The notes: generated by a model not told the origin, from the sequence alone. A stretch of 64,000 nucleotides of DNA from Molanna angustata (GCA_963576475.1 OY754980.1:29681563-29745562); one strand, 5' to 3'; counted from the stretch's first letter, positions 11,060 to 21,464 are shown. Program-made: numbers and translations.

Positions 11060-11064
11060 TTTGT

Positions 11065-11678
11065 TGTAACGGACGAGATTGGATTAGGTTTAAGTTATGA
11101 AATGTATCGCGGAAAAATAAAGCCAATGTGCCTGACTCTGATTATATTGTATTATATTGTAATGTAACTGGGTAGCGGCGAGGATACATGTGTAGGGCCT
11201 AGCCGGGAAATGGTGAAAGTCGTTCGGCCGCCGGCGGATACCCGCCGCGGTACACGACTGCACACCCCCGCGCAGACCGACTAGCATGCCTCACCGCGCC
11301 CGAAAATCGTTGTACCGCCGGCCGCTCATTGACCGGCGGCAATATATAAATATACGGCACATTGTGCAAAATATATGTTCTTTCATACCACTACCTGCGT
11401 TTATAATTTATCTCTTGACTCGACGCTGCCTGAACCTGCTTGGAATACGGAACACTCGACGACCCTGCCTGAACCTGGACTACCATTTTGAACTGGAATC
11501 AACCACCGACGGAAGCATTCATCCCGAATATCTCTTCTACATAGTATACGAGTCGTATACTGTGTAGCGAGCTGCTGGAGCTACGTGGAGACGACGAGGC
11601 GATCCACGGTGAAGAGGCGAGCCACCGCCTTAAATAAAATAAAGTGCTGCGTTCGGCTAACCACTGCCGTCCGTAACA
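11065..11678 (+). repeat. 5' LTR of the BEL element
   Basis: Starts TGTAACGGACGAG and ends CCGTCCGTAACA, so it has TG...CA ends with an inverted TGTAACGGAC/GTCCGTAACA. A TATATAAATATAC stretch at about 11343 may be a TATA box, and AATAAA-like signals (TTAAATAAAATAAAG) lie near 11632-11645. The short frames inside it are repeated exactly in the 3' LTR and are not genes. Confidence 0.95.
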
Positions 11679-11682
11679 TTTT

Positions 11683-11698
11683 TGGTCCTTCGAGCGCC
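11683..11698 (+). promoter_or_regulatory. Primer binding site
   Basis: TGGTCCTTCGAGCGCC begins 4 nt after the 5' LTR. TGG at its start would pair with the CCA end of a tRNA. I cannot name the tRNA from sequence alone. Confidence 0.7.
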
Positions 11699-11715
11699 GG
11701 ATCGATCTTCATCCA

Positions 11716-14700
11716 GTGTGTATAATCGCCAAGATGACTCCATCGTTGAGAAGCGGGAAAAATGCTGCCAAGGAGCTGGAAGAAGATGTCTCCGACAACG
11801 ACTCGACGCACACAGTCGAGACAACGAGCGAGGACACCATCGTACAGCTACGGAAGGTTATCCGTGAACAAAAAGTTCAACTGGAACGACAGCAGAAGCA
11901 GATGAACGAGATCCTGAAAGCACGCACGGCCGGACCCGACCATGCAGCACCAGGAACATCCAATGCAGACCACGTCACGCCGGAGCCAACCGCTGAGACC
12001 GAGGCCTCCAGGCGAACGCGAGAATGGGCGACAAAAGAATCGGATCGGATGGCGTTCTTCACAGTCGCCTTCAACGAAGCCTGGCGGGTAGCGTCAGCAC
12101 CCGACAGCTGCCCGTCACCCGAGCAAGAGACCCGCAGTAACAATACGCCAAGGCACAATACGTGTATGGCGAGAGACAGTACGGCGGTAGCCCTGCCGCT
12201 GTTCTCCGGAGACGCCATGGACTGGCGTAACTTCAAAAGTCAGTGGGATCAGTCGACTCAACTGTGCAACCTGACCGACGCAGAGAACATCCTCCGGCTG
12301 CGACAAGCGTTGACCGGAAAAGCGCACGAAGTCGTCTCAGCACTGTTGACCGACGCAAAAAACATACCCGAAATAATGGACAGGCTAGAAAAAAACTTCG
12401 GTCACCCCCAGATGATAGTGGGTGCGATGGTGGACAGGCTGCGCAGAATACCGCGCGTCGCAGAGCCAGCATCCATGGACACGTTGCGGGACTTCGCATT
12501 GGCCGTGAGCAACGTGGTTTCGACAATCAGAGGGGTCGACAAGACGTACTTGATAGCACCTCAACTACTGGAAGAGATAGTAGCGAAGCTACCGATCTAC
12601 GTGCAGCTGATGTGGTTCGATACAGGAAGAAATAGAACCACCAAAGCGACCACCCAAGAGCTGTCACAGTGGCTAGACGGATTGTGCAATGCGGCGCCGA
12701 ACATGGGCAGTCTACGCTCAGGTAAACCGGCAAAACGAGATGCGCAACGTCGAGACGGAAACGCCACTGTCCACCACGTAGTAGAGGAAAAGAAAAATAC
12801 ACCGGCCTGTGACTTGTGCAATGAGTTACACCCGCTGTACGATTGTGCAATATTTCGGGAAAAAAGTGTAAACGAACGTTGGACATACACGAAAAGCAAG
12901 CGATTATGTGCCGTATGTCTACTTGCCGGCCACAGAGCGAAGTTCTGCAAGAAGAAGAGGAAATGTGGTATCGAAGGATGCGACATGCCGCACCACCACC
13001 TACTCCACAACCCTCGCAACAACAACGCTGCGCCGACAGAGAGTGTGTGCAATAATATTGCACGAGACGGCTTGGAAACAGAGACGCTCCTGAAAATACT
13101 CCCGGTGACAGTGAACGGGCCAACCGGAGAAGTGAAAATACACGCACTTCTCGACGAAGGGTCAACAATCACCTTGGTAGACGCAGCAGTGGCACGCGAA
13201 GTCGGCGCCGACGGACCGGCACGACAGCTGAGATTACGCGGGGCAGGCGGAATGCATACCGACGTTCAATCACGCCGGGTGCGACTGAAAGTAACGGGCG
13301 ACAGCCATCAATACACAGTCGCTGCCTACACCGTCAAGGATCTACGGCTACCACACTCGCTGATGATGAACGCCAGCGCGTGCAATGGCCGCTCGGGAGC
13401 GTCGAGACGCACCACACTGCCGCAGATGCTGCTAGGGCAAGACAATGCCCACCTAATTGTATCCCGCGAAGTACGGGAAAACGGAGGCGCACGGATTGCG
13501 TCACGCACTGCCCTTGGATGGACGGTGCACGGCGGCGGCGGACCAGCGCACGAAGAAGTTGCACAACATACCGTCGCTTGCACTATCGCCGCCCAATATC
13601 GGGAACTGAACGAGTTGGTGAAATGGAGCTTCTCGGTGGACGCACTGGGAGTCACCGCCGCCGCCCGTGAACGGGAAGAAGACAAAAAGGCTGTGACAAT
13701 CATGCGAGAAACGACGAGACGATTACCAGAGGGACGGTGGGAGACCGGCCTTCTGTGGCGAAACGAAAACTCACACCTGCCCGACAACAAGAATTGCGCA
13801 ATAAATCGGCTTGCGCAATTAGAGAAAAAATTAAAAGCCGATGATAAAATGGCGAACGCATACCGCGAGAAAATGAAAGACCTTCTCGCCAAGGGGTATG
13901 CACGCCCATTGGCTGCCGATGAAGCTGTCACGGCAAATCGGAAATGGTATCTGCCTCACTTCGCGGTCATCAACCCGAAGAAACCCGGGAAGCTGCGCAT
14001 TGTCTTCGACGCCGCCAGCAAGTACAAAGGAACGTCACTGAACGACACCCTGCTCGCTGGACCGGACCTCTTATCATCGCTGCTCGGCAATGTTCTACGT
14101 TTTCGCGAAGGAAAGATCGCCGTCGCCGCAGACATCAAGGAGATGTTTCTGCGAATTAAAATCAAGAGGGAAGACCAGGCGGCTCAGCTATTCCTGTGGA
14201 GAGACACCCCCGGAAAACAGCCCAGCACCTTCGTCCTGACATCCATGATGTTCGGGGCGAAATGTTCGCCGAGCAGCGCGCAATATGTTCGCGAACAGAT
14301 CGCCGAAATGTACCAGGCGACGCACCCGAAAGCTGCAATGGCGATCCGGAAGAAATTTTACATGGACGATTATCTGGACGCAGCCGACACGCCAGGCGAA
14401 GCCGAAACCTTGGCAAAGAGCGTAAGCGCCCTCCTCAAAAGCGGCGGATTCGAACTCGCCAACTGGGCGTCAAACTGCGAATCCGTCCTAGGAGACATAC
14501 CTAGACACAAGAGAGCGCCGGCCGCCGTAGATATCATCACTTGCGGCGAGTCCACAGAGCGCGTCCTCGGAGTCCGCTGGGACCCGAAACGAGACGAAAT
14601 ATCATGTACGTTCGATCATCTACTGGGGGATTGCGACGAACACCCGACAAAGAGGAAAGTCCTGGCGGAGACCATGAAAATATTTGATCCGCTCGGCATT

Positions 14701-16932
14701 GCCTCATGCCTCACCGTGCGAGCCAAGGCCCTCCTACAAAGAATATGGAGGTCTAACATAGACTGGGACGATACTCTATGGCCGGAACACCTGTACGAGT
14801 GGCAGGCCCTGCGAGCAGCGCTGAGCACCGCCCATTGCGTGATTCCCAGGTGTTGCCGATGGTATCCCAACGCACGGAGGACCCTACACGTCTTCAGCGA
14901 CGCATCCGAAACGGCGTATTGCGCCGTCGCCTATATGGTAGAAGGTACGCCAACCGACACTCGAGTAACCTTCCTCACGAGCAAATGCAAAGTGACACCG
15001 CTACGGCCGCTATCGATACCGCGCCTCGAGCTACAAGGGGCTCTCATAGCGGCCAGACTAGCCGCCACCGTGAGGAGGGAGTGCGAGAAGCCGATCGAGG
15101 AGACGGTGCACTGGACCGACTCAACGACAGTGTTGCAATGGCTGAGGACCGACCCGCGGTCATACTCAACATTTGTCGCCAATAGACTGGGCGAAATAGA
15201 CGAGCTGACAGACATCAAAAGCTGGCGGTGGGTGCCGACCGCACTCAACCCTGCCGACCTTGGCACCAGATGCCAAGAGATGCCCGACCTCCGACCTGAT
15301 GGCATGTGGTTCGGAGGCCCCGGGTTCCTGAAGAAACCACCCACTCAATGGCCCGTAGAAAGGAGGACCCACGTACGACACAACGAAGTCGAGATGGAGG
15401 TGCGGCCGCAGACCGTCTTGGTGACGTCACAGCTGCGCGGTCGCGACATGAGCCTTCCCGACATAGCGAGATTCTCATCGTGGATTCGCCTAATCAGAAC
15501 AACGGCCTGGGCAGTGAGATTCACCGAACGATGCCGGCAGAGGGGGCCTGGCGGGCCCGAACTCACATCAGCCGAGATTGCACAAGCAGAACGAAGATGG
15601 GTTGCGCAATGTCAAGACGATAACCTTTTCGAAGACGTGGGCCCGTTACGACGGGGGGAGCCGATAAAGGCCAGCAGCCGATTGAATATGCTGAAGCCCT
15701 ACGTCGACGAAGAAGGAATACTGCGAATGGGCACGCGACTCAACGCGCTCAGTGAGATAGCGCGCGGCGTACAAGCGCCGATCATCCTGGACGGGACACA
15801 CCCATATACTCGACTCTTAATAAGGCAGCATCATGAACGCGCCCAACACGCAGGAGTCGAAAGAACGATGGCCGACCTGAGAGCCTCGTTCATGATCATC
15901 CGTATGAGAACGACGGTGCGAAAGGTGCTACACGAATGCTTACGCTGCCGACAAGCGCGAGCGAGACCGTCACCACCAATGATGAGCCAACTACCGCCGG
16001 GACGGCTTGCCCACCACGAGAGGCCCTTCACCCACTGCGGCCTCGACATATTTGGGCCGATGATGGTCGCCGTCGGGCGGCGCAGAGAAAAGCGCTACGG
16101 CGCTCTGTTCACGTGTATGGTGACTCGAGCCATTCACATAGAAGTCACCTCATCGCTCAGCACCGACGCCACGATAATGGCAATCAGACGAATGACTGCG
16201 AGACGCGGTCAACCGAAAGTTTTCTACACCGACAACGGAACCAACTTCAAAGGCGCCGACAATGAAATTCGGGACGCCTTCGCAGATATGCAATCAGACA
16301 AGCGGATGGCCGCTGAGTTGGCAAACCGCCGCATAGAGTGGCGTTTCAATACGCCTTCGGCGCCGCACACTGGAGGCGCCTGGGAGCGTTTAGTGAGGTC
16401 TGTGAAGATCGCACTAACAGCCGCTTTGAAGGAGCGAGCACCGCGTGAAGAAACGCTATTAACAGCGATCGCGGAAGCGGAATACACCATCAATAATCGA
16501 CCCCTAACACACGTATCGGCCGACCCAAGAGATGAGGAGCCCCTAACGCCTAATCACTTCTTGCTGGGATCGGCCGGACGAAGGCCGAACCTGTCAATCT
16601 ACACGTCAGCACAGGAGGAAGTGTGCCTTCGTAAACAATGGAGGCTGGCGCAGCAGATAGCCGACATGTTCTGGCGGCGGTGGATACGAGAGTACCTACC
16701 TACGTTAGCCCAGAGAAGAAAATGGAGGGAACCGGTTGAACCCATCAAGACCGGCGACATAGTCATTGTGGTCGACGCTTCCCAGCCACGCAATCACTGG
16801 CCGCGAGGCCGGGTGATCGAGGCGATCACCGCAGCAGATGGACAAGTACGCACCGTCCGCGTACAGACAGCCACCGGTACATACCTCAAGCCAGCCGTCA
16901 AAGTAGCAGTCCTTCCAATCACCGCCCGCTAA
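11716..16932 (+). CDS. BEL/Pao gag-pol polyprotein
   Basis: An uninterrupted frame of 1738 codons. The first ATG is at 11716; the ATG at 11734 (CCAAGATGA) is in better context and may be the true start. Domains in order: gag with LPLFSGDAMDWRNF at about 160-310 (DUF1759 type); two zinc knuckles, CX2CX3HX4C from Cys365 and CX2CX4HX4C near 398; aspartic protease with LLDEGST near 480; reverse transcriptase with Asp806 (AADIKEMF) and YMDD at 882-885; RNase H with FSDAS (Asp1062) and WTDSTTVLQWL; integrase with an HHCC zinc site at about 1373-1413 and Asp1444, Asp1506, Glu1557; then a C-terminal domain with GDIVIVVDASQPRNHWPRG. This is the full BEL/Pao set, fused in one frame, and all catalytic residues I looked for are present. 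The protein would form particles, copy the RNA and integrate the cDNA. Confidence 0.95.
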   Translation: MCIIAKMTPSLRSGKNAAKELEEDVSDNDSTHTVETTSEDTIVQLRKVIREQKVQLERQQKQMNEILKARTAGPDHAAPGTSNADHVTPEPTAETEASRRTREWATKESDRMAFFTVAFNEAWRVASAPDSCPSPEQETRSNNTPRHNTCMARDSTAVALPLFSGDAMDWRNFKSQWDQSTQLCNLTDAENILRLRQALTGKAHEVVSALLTDAKNIPEIMDRLEKNFGHPQMIVGAMVDRLRRIPRVAEPASMDTLRDFALAVSNVVSTIRGVDKTYLIAPQLLEEIVAKLPIYVQLMWFDTGRNRTTKATTQELSQWLDGLCNAAPNMGSLRSGKPAKRDAQRRDGNATVHHVVEEKKNTPACDLCNELHPLYDCAIFREKSVNERWTYTKSKRLCAVCLLAGHRAKFCKKKRKCGIEGCDMPHHHLLHNPRNNNAAPTESVCNNIARDGLETETLLKILPVTVNGPTGEVKIHALLDEGSTITLVDAAVAREVGADGPARQLRLRGAGGMHTDVQSRRVRLKVTGDSHQYTVAAYTVKDLRLPHSLMMNASACNGRSGASRRTTLPQMLLGQDNAHLIVSREVRENGGARIASRTALGWTVHGGGGPAHEEVAQHTVACTIAAQYRELNELVKWSFSVDALGVTAAAREREEDKKAVTIMRETTRRLPEGRWETGLLWRNENSHLPDNKNCAINRLAQLEKKLKADDKMANAYREKMKDLLAKGYARPLAADEAVTANRKWYLPHFAVINPKKPGKLRIVFDAASKYKGTSLNDTLLAGPDLLSSLLGNVLRFREGKIAVAADIKEMFLRIKIKREDQAAQLFLWRDTPGKQPSTFVLTSMMFGAKCSPSSAQYVREQIAEMYQATHPKAAMAIRKKFYMDDYLDAADTPGEAETLAKSVSALLKSGGFELANWASNCESVLGDIPRHKRAPAAVDIITCGESTERVLGVRWDPKRDEISCTFDHLLGDCDEHPTKRKVLAETMKIFDPLGIASCLTVRAKALLQRIWRSNIDWDDTLWPEHLYEWQALRAALSTAHCVIPRCCRWYPNARRTLHVFSDASETAYCAVAYMVEGTPTDTRVTFLTSKCKVTPLRPLSIPRLELQGALIAARLAATVRRECEKPIEETVHWTDSTTVLQWLRTDPRSYSTFVANRLGEIDELTDIKSWRWVPTALNPADLGTRCQEMPDLRPDGMWFGGPGFLKKPPTQWPVERRTHVRHNEVEMEVRPQTVLVTSQLRGRDMSLPDIARFSSWIRLIRTTAWAVRFTERCRQRGPGGPELTSAEIAQAERRWVAQCQDDNLFEDVGPLRRGEPIKASSRLNMLKPYVDEEGILRMGTRLNALSEIARGVQAPIILDGTHPYTRLLIRQHHERAQHAGVERTMADLRASFMIIRMRTTVRKVLHECLRCRQARARPSPPMMSQLPPGRLAHHERPFTHCGLDIFGPMMVAVGRRREKRYGALFTCMVTRAIHIEVTSSLSTDATIMAIRRMTARRGQPKVFYTDNGTNFKGADNEIRDAFADMQSDKRMAAELANRRIEWRFNTPSAPHTGGAWERLVRSVKIALTAALKERAPREETLLTAIAEAEYTINNRPLTHVSADPRDEEPLTPNHFLLGSAGRRPNLSIYTSAQEEVCLRKQWRLAQQIADMFWRRWIREYLPTLAQRRKWREPVEPIKTGDIVIVVDASQPRNHWPRGRVIEAITAADGQVRTVRVQTATGTYLKPAVKVAVLPITAR

Positions 16933-16956
16933 GAGACTAGTGCCGCGGAGCGACAC

Positions 16957-16966
16957 GGGGGGAGGA
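16957..16966 (+). promoter_or_regulatory. Polypurine tract
   Basis: GGGGGGAGGA lies directly before the 3' LTR, the normal place for the primer of plus-strand DNA synthesis. Confidence 0.8.
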
Positions 16967-17580
16967 TGTAACGGACGAGATTGGATTAGGTTTAAGTTAT
17001 GAAATGTATCGCGGAAAAATAAAGCCAATGTGCCTGACTCTGATTATATTGTATTATATTGTAATGTAACTGGGTAGCGGCGAGGATACATGTGTAGGGC
17101 CTAGCCGGGAAATGGTGAAAGTCGTTCGGCCGCCGGCGGATACCCGCCGCGGTACACGACTGCACACCCCCGCGCAGACCGACTAGCATGCCTCACCGCG
17201 CCCGAAAATCGTTGTACCGCCGGCCGCTCATTGACCGGCGGCAATATATAAATATACGGCACATTGTGCAAAATATATGTTCTTTCATACCACTACCTGC
17301 GTTTATAATTTATCTCTTGACTCGACGCTGCCTGAACCTGCTTGGAATACGGAACACTCGACGACCCTGCCTGAACCTGGACTACCATTTTGAACTGGAA
17401 TCAACCACCGACGGAAGCATTCATCCCGAATATCTCTTCTACATAGTATACGAGTCGTATACTGTGTAGCGAGCTGCTGGAGCTACGTGGAGACGACGAG
17501 GCGATCCACGGTGAAGAGGCGAGCCACCGCCTTAAATAAAATAAAGTGCTGCGTTCGGCTAACCACTGCCGTCCGTAACA
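16967..17580 (+). repeat. 3' LTR of the BEL element
   Basis: Same length and, as far as I can read, the same sequence as 11065-11678. It starts 35 nt after the gag-pol stop codon and is followed by the second TTTGT. Reading both LTRs against each other, including the translated 93-aa and 65-aa shadow frames, shows no difference. Confidence 0.95.
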
Positions 17581-17605
17581 TTTGTCTTATAATAAGATGC
17601 AATGT

Positions 17606-17765
17606 ATGTATGTGTAGATGGGTTGATGACAGAGCGGTTAGCGCATTGGGTTAGTAATCCAGTGGTCGCTTGTTCGAATCCTACCTCCTAAATGTAAAGA
17701 CAATCCTCGAACTAGTTTGTGTAGCGTGTAGTTTATTATATTATTTTTAATATTAATTCTCAGAA
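17606..17765 (+). repeat. tRNA-like SINE, family 2
   Basis: ATGACAGAGCGGTTAGCG (A-box-like), GGGTTAGTAATCC (anticodon-arm-like, with AGT in the loop position) and TTGTTCGAATCCTACC (B box) follow in tRNA order. The acceptor stem does not close well, so it is SINE-derived and not a working tRNA gene. The body is short and diverges from the copy at 22412-22652. The BEL element is inserted about 25 bp upstream. Confidence 0.65.
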
Positions 17766-18315
17766 TTATTTTTGGATATTAGTATTCGGCAATATATATG
17801 CATATAATAGTAATTAAAAAAAACAGAAACAAAGAAATTAAAATTAAAATATAATCACTAAAAAATGACGAAAATGCACTAAAAAGTATAAAATAATTGA
17901 TTAATTTACATAAAAAGCACGTTAATTTTTAAAAAACACAGGTTGCAAAATTACTTTTTGAAATTAAATCCAAACAAATATTTTATGGAACTCAGTAGAC
18001 GGATCGTTGTATAAAAAAAAATGATTTTCCCAAATACTAAGAGTGTTTTCAGCCCAGAAAAGCAAGAATTGCGTGATAAATAACTTTTTTCTTATCAAAA
18101 TATTTTAACAAAAAAAAAATAACGTAAGGTATTTATAGATATACTATCAGACCCGACAGACGTTGTCCTGTCCTAATGTTGGCTTGCCTGCTATTAGCTG
18201 GTTCAGCAAACATAAAAATAGCACACACCATCACAGATTATACATATAACTAAATAATTTCATTAAATGGACGAAATTACTAACTGCATCGTGAAAAACA
18301 TTAAGTTATATTTTT
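17766..18315. other. No recognisable feature
   Basis: A/T-rich with long A runs. I see no gene or repeat copy. Confidence 0.4.
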
Positions 18316-18636
18316 ATTGACAAACATTTTTTCAACATCTCAATAGAGATGAAGTTAGGATATTGGAGAAGAACCAGGAACTCGAGGCACCTACAGGGCT
18401 TACGACCTGTCATCGGCTGGTTCACGTGATCACTTTATGCGCTTGCGCAACGTTAACCAGCCGATGACAGGTCGTAATCCCTGTAGGTGCCTCGAGTTCC
18501 TGATTCTTCTACAATATCCCAACTTCGTTTCTATGAGATGTTGAAATAATGTTTGTCAGTAAAAATATCATTTGACTCCCGAAAGGGAAAAAAATCCAAT
18601 GTTTGCGTATATGCAATTAAAAAAGAATATTCGATG
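18316..18636. repeat. Hairpin-family repeat as a palindrome
   Basis: Starts TTGACAAACA then CATCTCAATAGAGATGAAGT, runs through CATCGGCTGGTTCACGTGAT and GCGCTTGCGCAACGTTAACC, then turns round and repeats the first half in reverse complement to CGTTTCTATGAGATGTTG and TTTGTCAG. It is followed at 18571 by TTTGACTCCCGAAAGGG and AATCCAATGTTTGCG, which is the opposite end of the family. Arms are about 100 bp. Confidence 0.8.
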
Positions 18637-18716
18637 AACATTCAGTTATACTTGATTTAAATATTATAATACATTAAAACACATTGTGTGACAGTCAGTT
18701 TAGGTTGATAAGATTA

Positions 18717-19142
18717 TTAATTATTTCGAAATCTCCACCTTTTAATTAGTATGAATCTATATCCATCATGAAAAATCAAAAAAAGAACAAGAAGAAGTTT
18801 AAGAACAGACGTCTTCTTAAATCTCAAAATGTAGCAAATTAAAACTCGATAAACCCAACAGAATCATTCACTTTGAAAATTCATCCTTAAATCACGGCCG
18901 CCATATTGGTTTCTCATCATTTCAAAAGAAAGCAAAGAAGTTTAAATTGTTTCGGAATCTACACCTTCTTATTAGTATAAATCGATATCCATCTCGAAAC
19001 ATGAAAAAAAGAACAAGAAGAAGTCTAAAAACAGACGTCTTCTAATATCTCAAAATATAGCAAATTAGAACTACATAATTACCGCTTATTTTTTAAAATT
19101 TCGTTTTAATCACTGTCGACATATTGGATTTCTCCTAGTATC
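18717..19142. repeat. Diverged tandem duplication, unit about 230 bp
   Basis: Both halves (about 18717-18925 and 18948-19142) contain AAAAGAACAAGAAGAAGT, ACAGACGTCTTCT, ATCTCAAAATNTAGCAAATTA and a CATATTGG near the end, in the same order. Confidence 0.75.
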
Positions 19143-19261
19143 TTGAAATAAAAAAATAAGGCAATCGGTTCGTCGCCATAAACGAACATTTTTTTATTCA
19201 CGCAATTCATTTAACTCAAACGAAAAAAGAAAGAAAAAATTTTCTGATGCTAAAAATAGTT

Positions 19262-19570
19262 TCCGCACGGTGAATTGTCCATACGGTCACTTGTCCATAC
19301 GATAAATTGTCCTCACGGTCAATTGTCCGTACGATCGACTGTCCCCACGGCCAATTGTTCTCACGGCCAATTGTTCTCACGGCCAACTGTCCCCACGGCC
19401 AATTGTCCTCACGGCCAATTGTCCTCACGGCCAACTGTCCTCACGGCCAATTGTCCTCACGGCCAACTGTCCTCACGGTCAATTGTCCTCACGATAAATT
19501 GTCCATACGGTAAAAAGGGCGTACGGCCAATTGTCCACGGCCAATCGGCTACGGCCAATTGTCCGGACAC
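19262..19570. repeat. 16-bp minisatellite
   Basis: About 18 units of ACGGCCAATTGTCCTC and variants (ACGGTCAATTGTCCGT, ACGATAAATTGTCCAT), most regular at 19350-19490 and degenerate at both ends. Because 16 is not a multiple of 3, reading frames through the array cycle through all phases and stay open by chance. Similar 16-mers make up the arms of the foldback element at 2905-3745. Confidence 0.9.
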
Positions 19571-20370
19571 GATTATAGATATACATGTAAAAAGTATGTG
19601 TATTGCCATCTTAAAACATGAATTCCTAGTTAGATGGCCATAGCATTTTATTTGTAATCAATTATGTATTAATAAAATAAATAAAATTAAAAAAAAATAA
19701 TAATACAGACTTATAATATATAGAATAATAAATGGGACATTTATACAAACTAATACATTCGACAGTTGTACAGAATAATACATTGGAGAGTTAGGTTGTT
19801 AGTTTAGGTAACCTCATAACTTTTTGTTTAAATGTTGTATAGAGTTCTATGATTTTACATTTATGTATATATGATTAAATTGACTGTACCATTTGATTCC
19901 CCTGTATGAGTTATGGTGATGGTATTCATTTTTGGAATCTTTATGGCTATTGAATGCATACAGCGAATAAAAATTTAATCAATCGGACGCGGTCGTGCCT
20001 ACACTGTGTTCTCGATACATTTTTAATTTCAAATCTTCGAAAAAAAAACAACCTGAATTCGAAATTTGAAACAGAGCATTCCATTCGTACACGAGTAGAC
20101 GTCGTCGTAGGTATATATATGGGCCGACTACCTCAATTCTTTCAGCATTCGATATCGATCCGTGAACTAGGTGACTGTGTTTCATGAATGAGCCTGCTTG
20201 CAGTCGTCCCTTTCTCTCGCCGGTCGCTCCGTCTCTCTCCGACCGGGCCCTAGCCACTCCCACATCACCCCCTCACCCAGTTTTCGGAATCCCGTGTCGA
20301 ATCTCCCCTGGGGTGGCAACTACGGGTCTCACCTAGAGTGCCTACCTCACCTATAACACTGTAAGCTTCT
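19571..20370. other. No gene seen
   Basis: AT-rich to 19950, then a more GC-rich part (20090-20330) with a pyrimidine-rich stretch at 20205-20260. Frames of 60-95 codons have no recognisable domain. Confidence 0.35.
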
Positions 20371-20374
20371 TTAA

Positions 20375-20640
20375 CTCCTTACCTGCCTTATCTTGCTGTT
20401 GAGGTATGGAACGTTTTATTGAGATCAAAACTAATTTGATAGGCATCAACTTAAGTGCTTGGGTGTGTTGAAGGATGCTAAAGAAATCACAAGTAGACTA
20501 TGGCAACAAATTAGATCCCGAAAATAATACCAAATTCAAGATCGAAAACTTACAACAGCCCTACCTGCCTATTCTGGTTGTTAAGGTTTGTAGCCTTTTA
20601 CTGGGACCACAACTAGTTCGATACCTATGTTGGTTGGCTG
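20375..20640. repeat. Weak tandem duplication, about 180 bp apart
   Basis: TTACCTGCCTTATCTTGCTG at about 20380 and CTACCTGCCTATTCTGGTTG at about 20560 start two similar stretches of about 80 bp. Divergence is high. Confidence 0.4.
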
Positions 20641-20723
20641 TATCGAAGAATTCCGAGGAAGCCATAAGTTGGAAAATGAGGTATATAAAAAAAACCAGGA
20701 TCGAAAACCAACAGCACTTATTA

Positions 20724-20970
20724 AAACTAGTTGCATGTAACACATGAGATCCAACTGTCGATGGAGATAGTATGTATAATTGAAGAATACGTACCAAACT
20801 ATAAAGACTTTATAAACATTTTAAGAGATGTTGTTTTCTATATAAAACATGTAGGTATGTATGTCAGGATAGGATAGTATGGAGGTCAGTCTTTTTTCCT
20901 ACCCAGAATATGAAAAAAAGCATGATAGTATGCATGTATGTTTGAAGATTAAGTATCAAACTATTGAGTC
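20724..20970 (+). repeat. Dispersed repeat beginning CTAGTTGCATG
   Basis: ACTAGTTGCATGTAACACAT, TCCAACTGTCGATGG, TGTCAGGATAGGATAGTATG, GGAGGTCAGTCTTTTTTCCT and AGTATCAAACTATT. The complete inverted copy is at 47355-47600, with fragments at 6495 and 37085. I saw no terminal repeats and no coding. Confidence 0.75.
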
Positions 20971-20973
20971 TCC

Positions 20974-21460
20974 GTGGATATTTTGCCTTACAAATTGTAT
21001 GTAACGATGTCGTCACTAAATTTAATTTTGTGCACCACGAATTATGCTCAAAGTTTCTTTCTCCAAAGAGCATGTGGAAACTTCAACACCTTTTTCAACA
21101 ACATCGATATGAATCTTACTTCATTTAACAAGTTCAGGAGAGTGTTGAGGGTTTCAATCGCAGGGAGGGTGGACTGACGTATGAATTGTGTGCATTTTTT
21201 CCATTCCCATTATCTCCTCCTTTTCCTATTTTCCTCAAAGTCCCACCAAGCAATGGCAACTTTGTGTTCTTTTACTTTTTTATTTAGATTGAAGAATGTT
21301 TACATATATATGAGTGTGCTTGTTTGTGATTGTTAAAGTGCACTTAACTATTTAGTAATAAGCTGTTAGCAGTTATTGGTACTTGAATTATTTTTTATAT
21401 GTAATTAATTGTACTTTGTTAAGACTGATATGTTCACATTGAAATAAAATAAAAATTGTT
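20974..21460 (+). pseudogene. CR1/Jockey-group LINE, 3' end only
   Basis: The 67-codon frame 20974-21177 reads CTTNYAQSFFLQRACGNFNT and FNKFRRVLRV, which aligns with the C-terminus of the LINE ORF2 at 25587-28436 (CTTNYARNSFMQRSCSMYNT, GEFRRGV). A 3' UTR follows and ends in TTGAAATAAAATAAAAATTG, like the (AAAAT)n tail at 28616. It is a short 5'-truncated copy from a related but diverged subfamily. Confidence 0.8.
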
Positions 21461-21464
21461 ACAA

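Larger units (their letters stand above)
11060..17585 (+). mobile_element. Complete BEL/Pao LTR retrotransposon
   Basis: Two identical-looking 614-bp LTRs (11065-11678 and 16967-17580) bound a single open gag-pol frame. The 5 bp TTTGT stand on both sides (11060-11064 and 17581-17585) as a target duplication. A TGG-starting primer site and a purine tract sit at the expected places. The domain order gag, protease, RT, RNase H, integrase marks it as BEL/Pao. I saw no LTR differences and no coding lesion, so the insertion looks recent and possibly active. The element is visibly richer in G and C than the DNA around it. No envelope gene is present. Confidence 0.95.

Noticed and set aside
11286..11567. 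93-codon frame in the LTR (repeated at 17188)
   Set aside because: Identical in both LTRs because they are copies; no known LTR-encoded protein of this family.
12527..13168. 213- and 191-codon frames on the strand opposite BEL gag
   Set aside because: Shadow frames in GC-rich coding DNA; composition is Ser/Arg/Cys-rich and no domain is seen. The sense frame carries all motifs.
17606..17690. Functional tRNA-Thr (AGT) gene
   Set aside because: A/B boxes and an anticodon-like loop are present, but acceptor and T stems do not close and a related SINE lies at 22412.
19275..19643. 122-codon frame with repeated SRPTVPTANCPHGQL
   Set aside because: Translation of the 16-bp minisatellite, which stays open in several frames because the unit has no stop.
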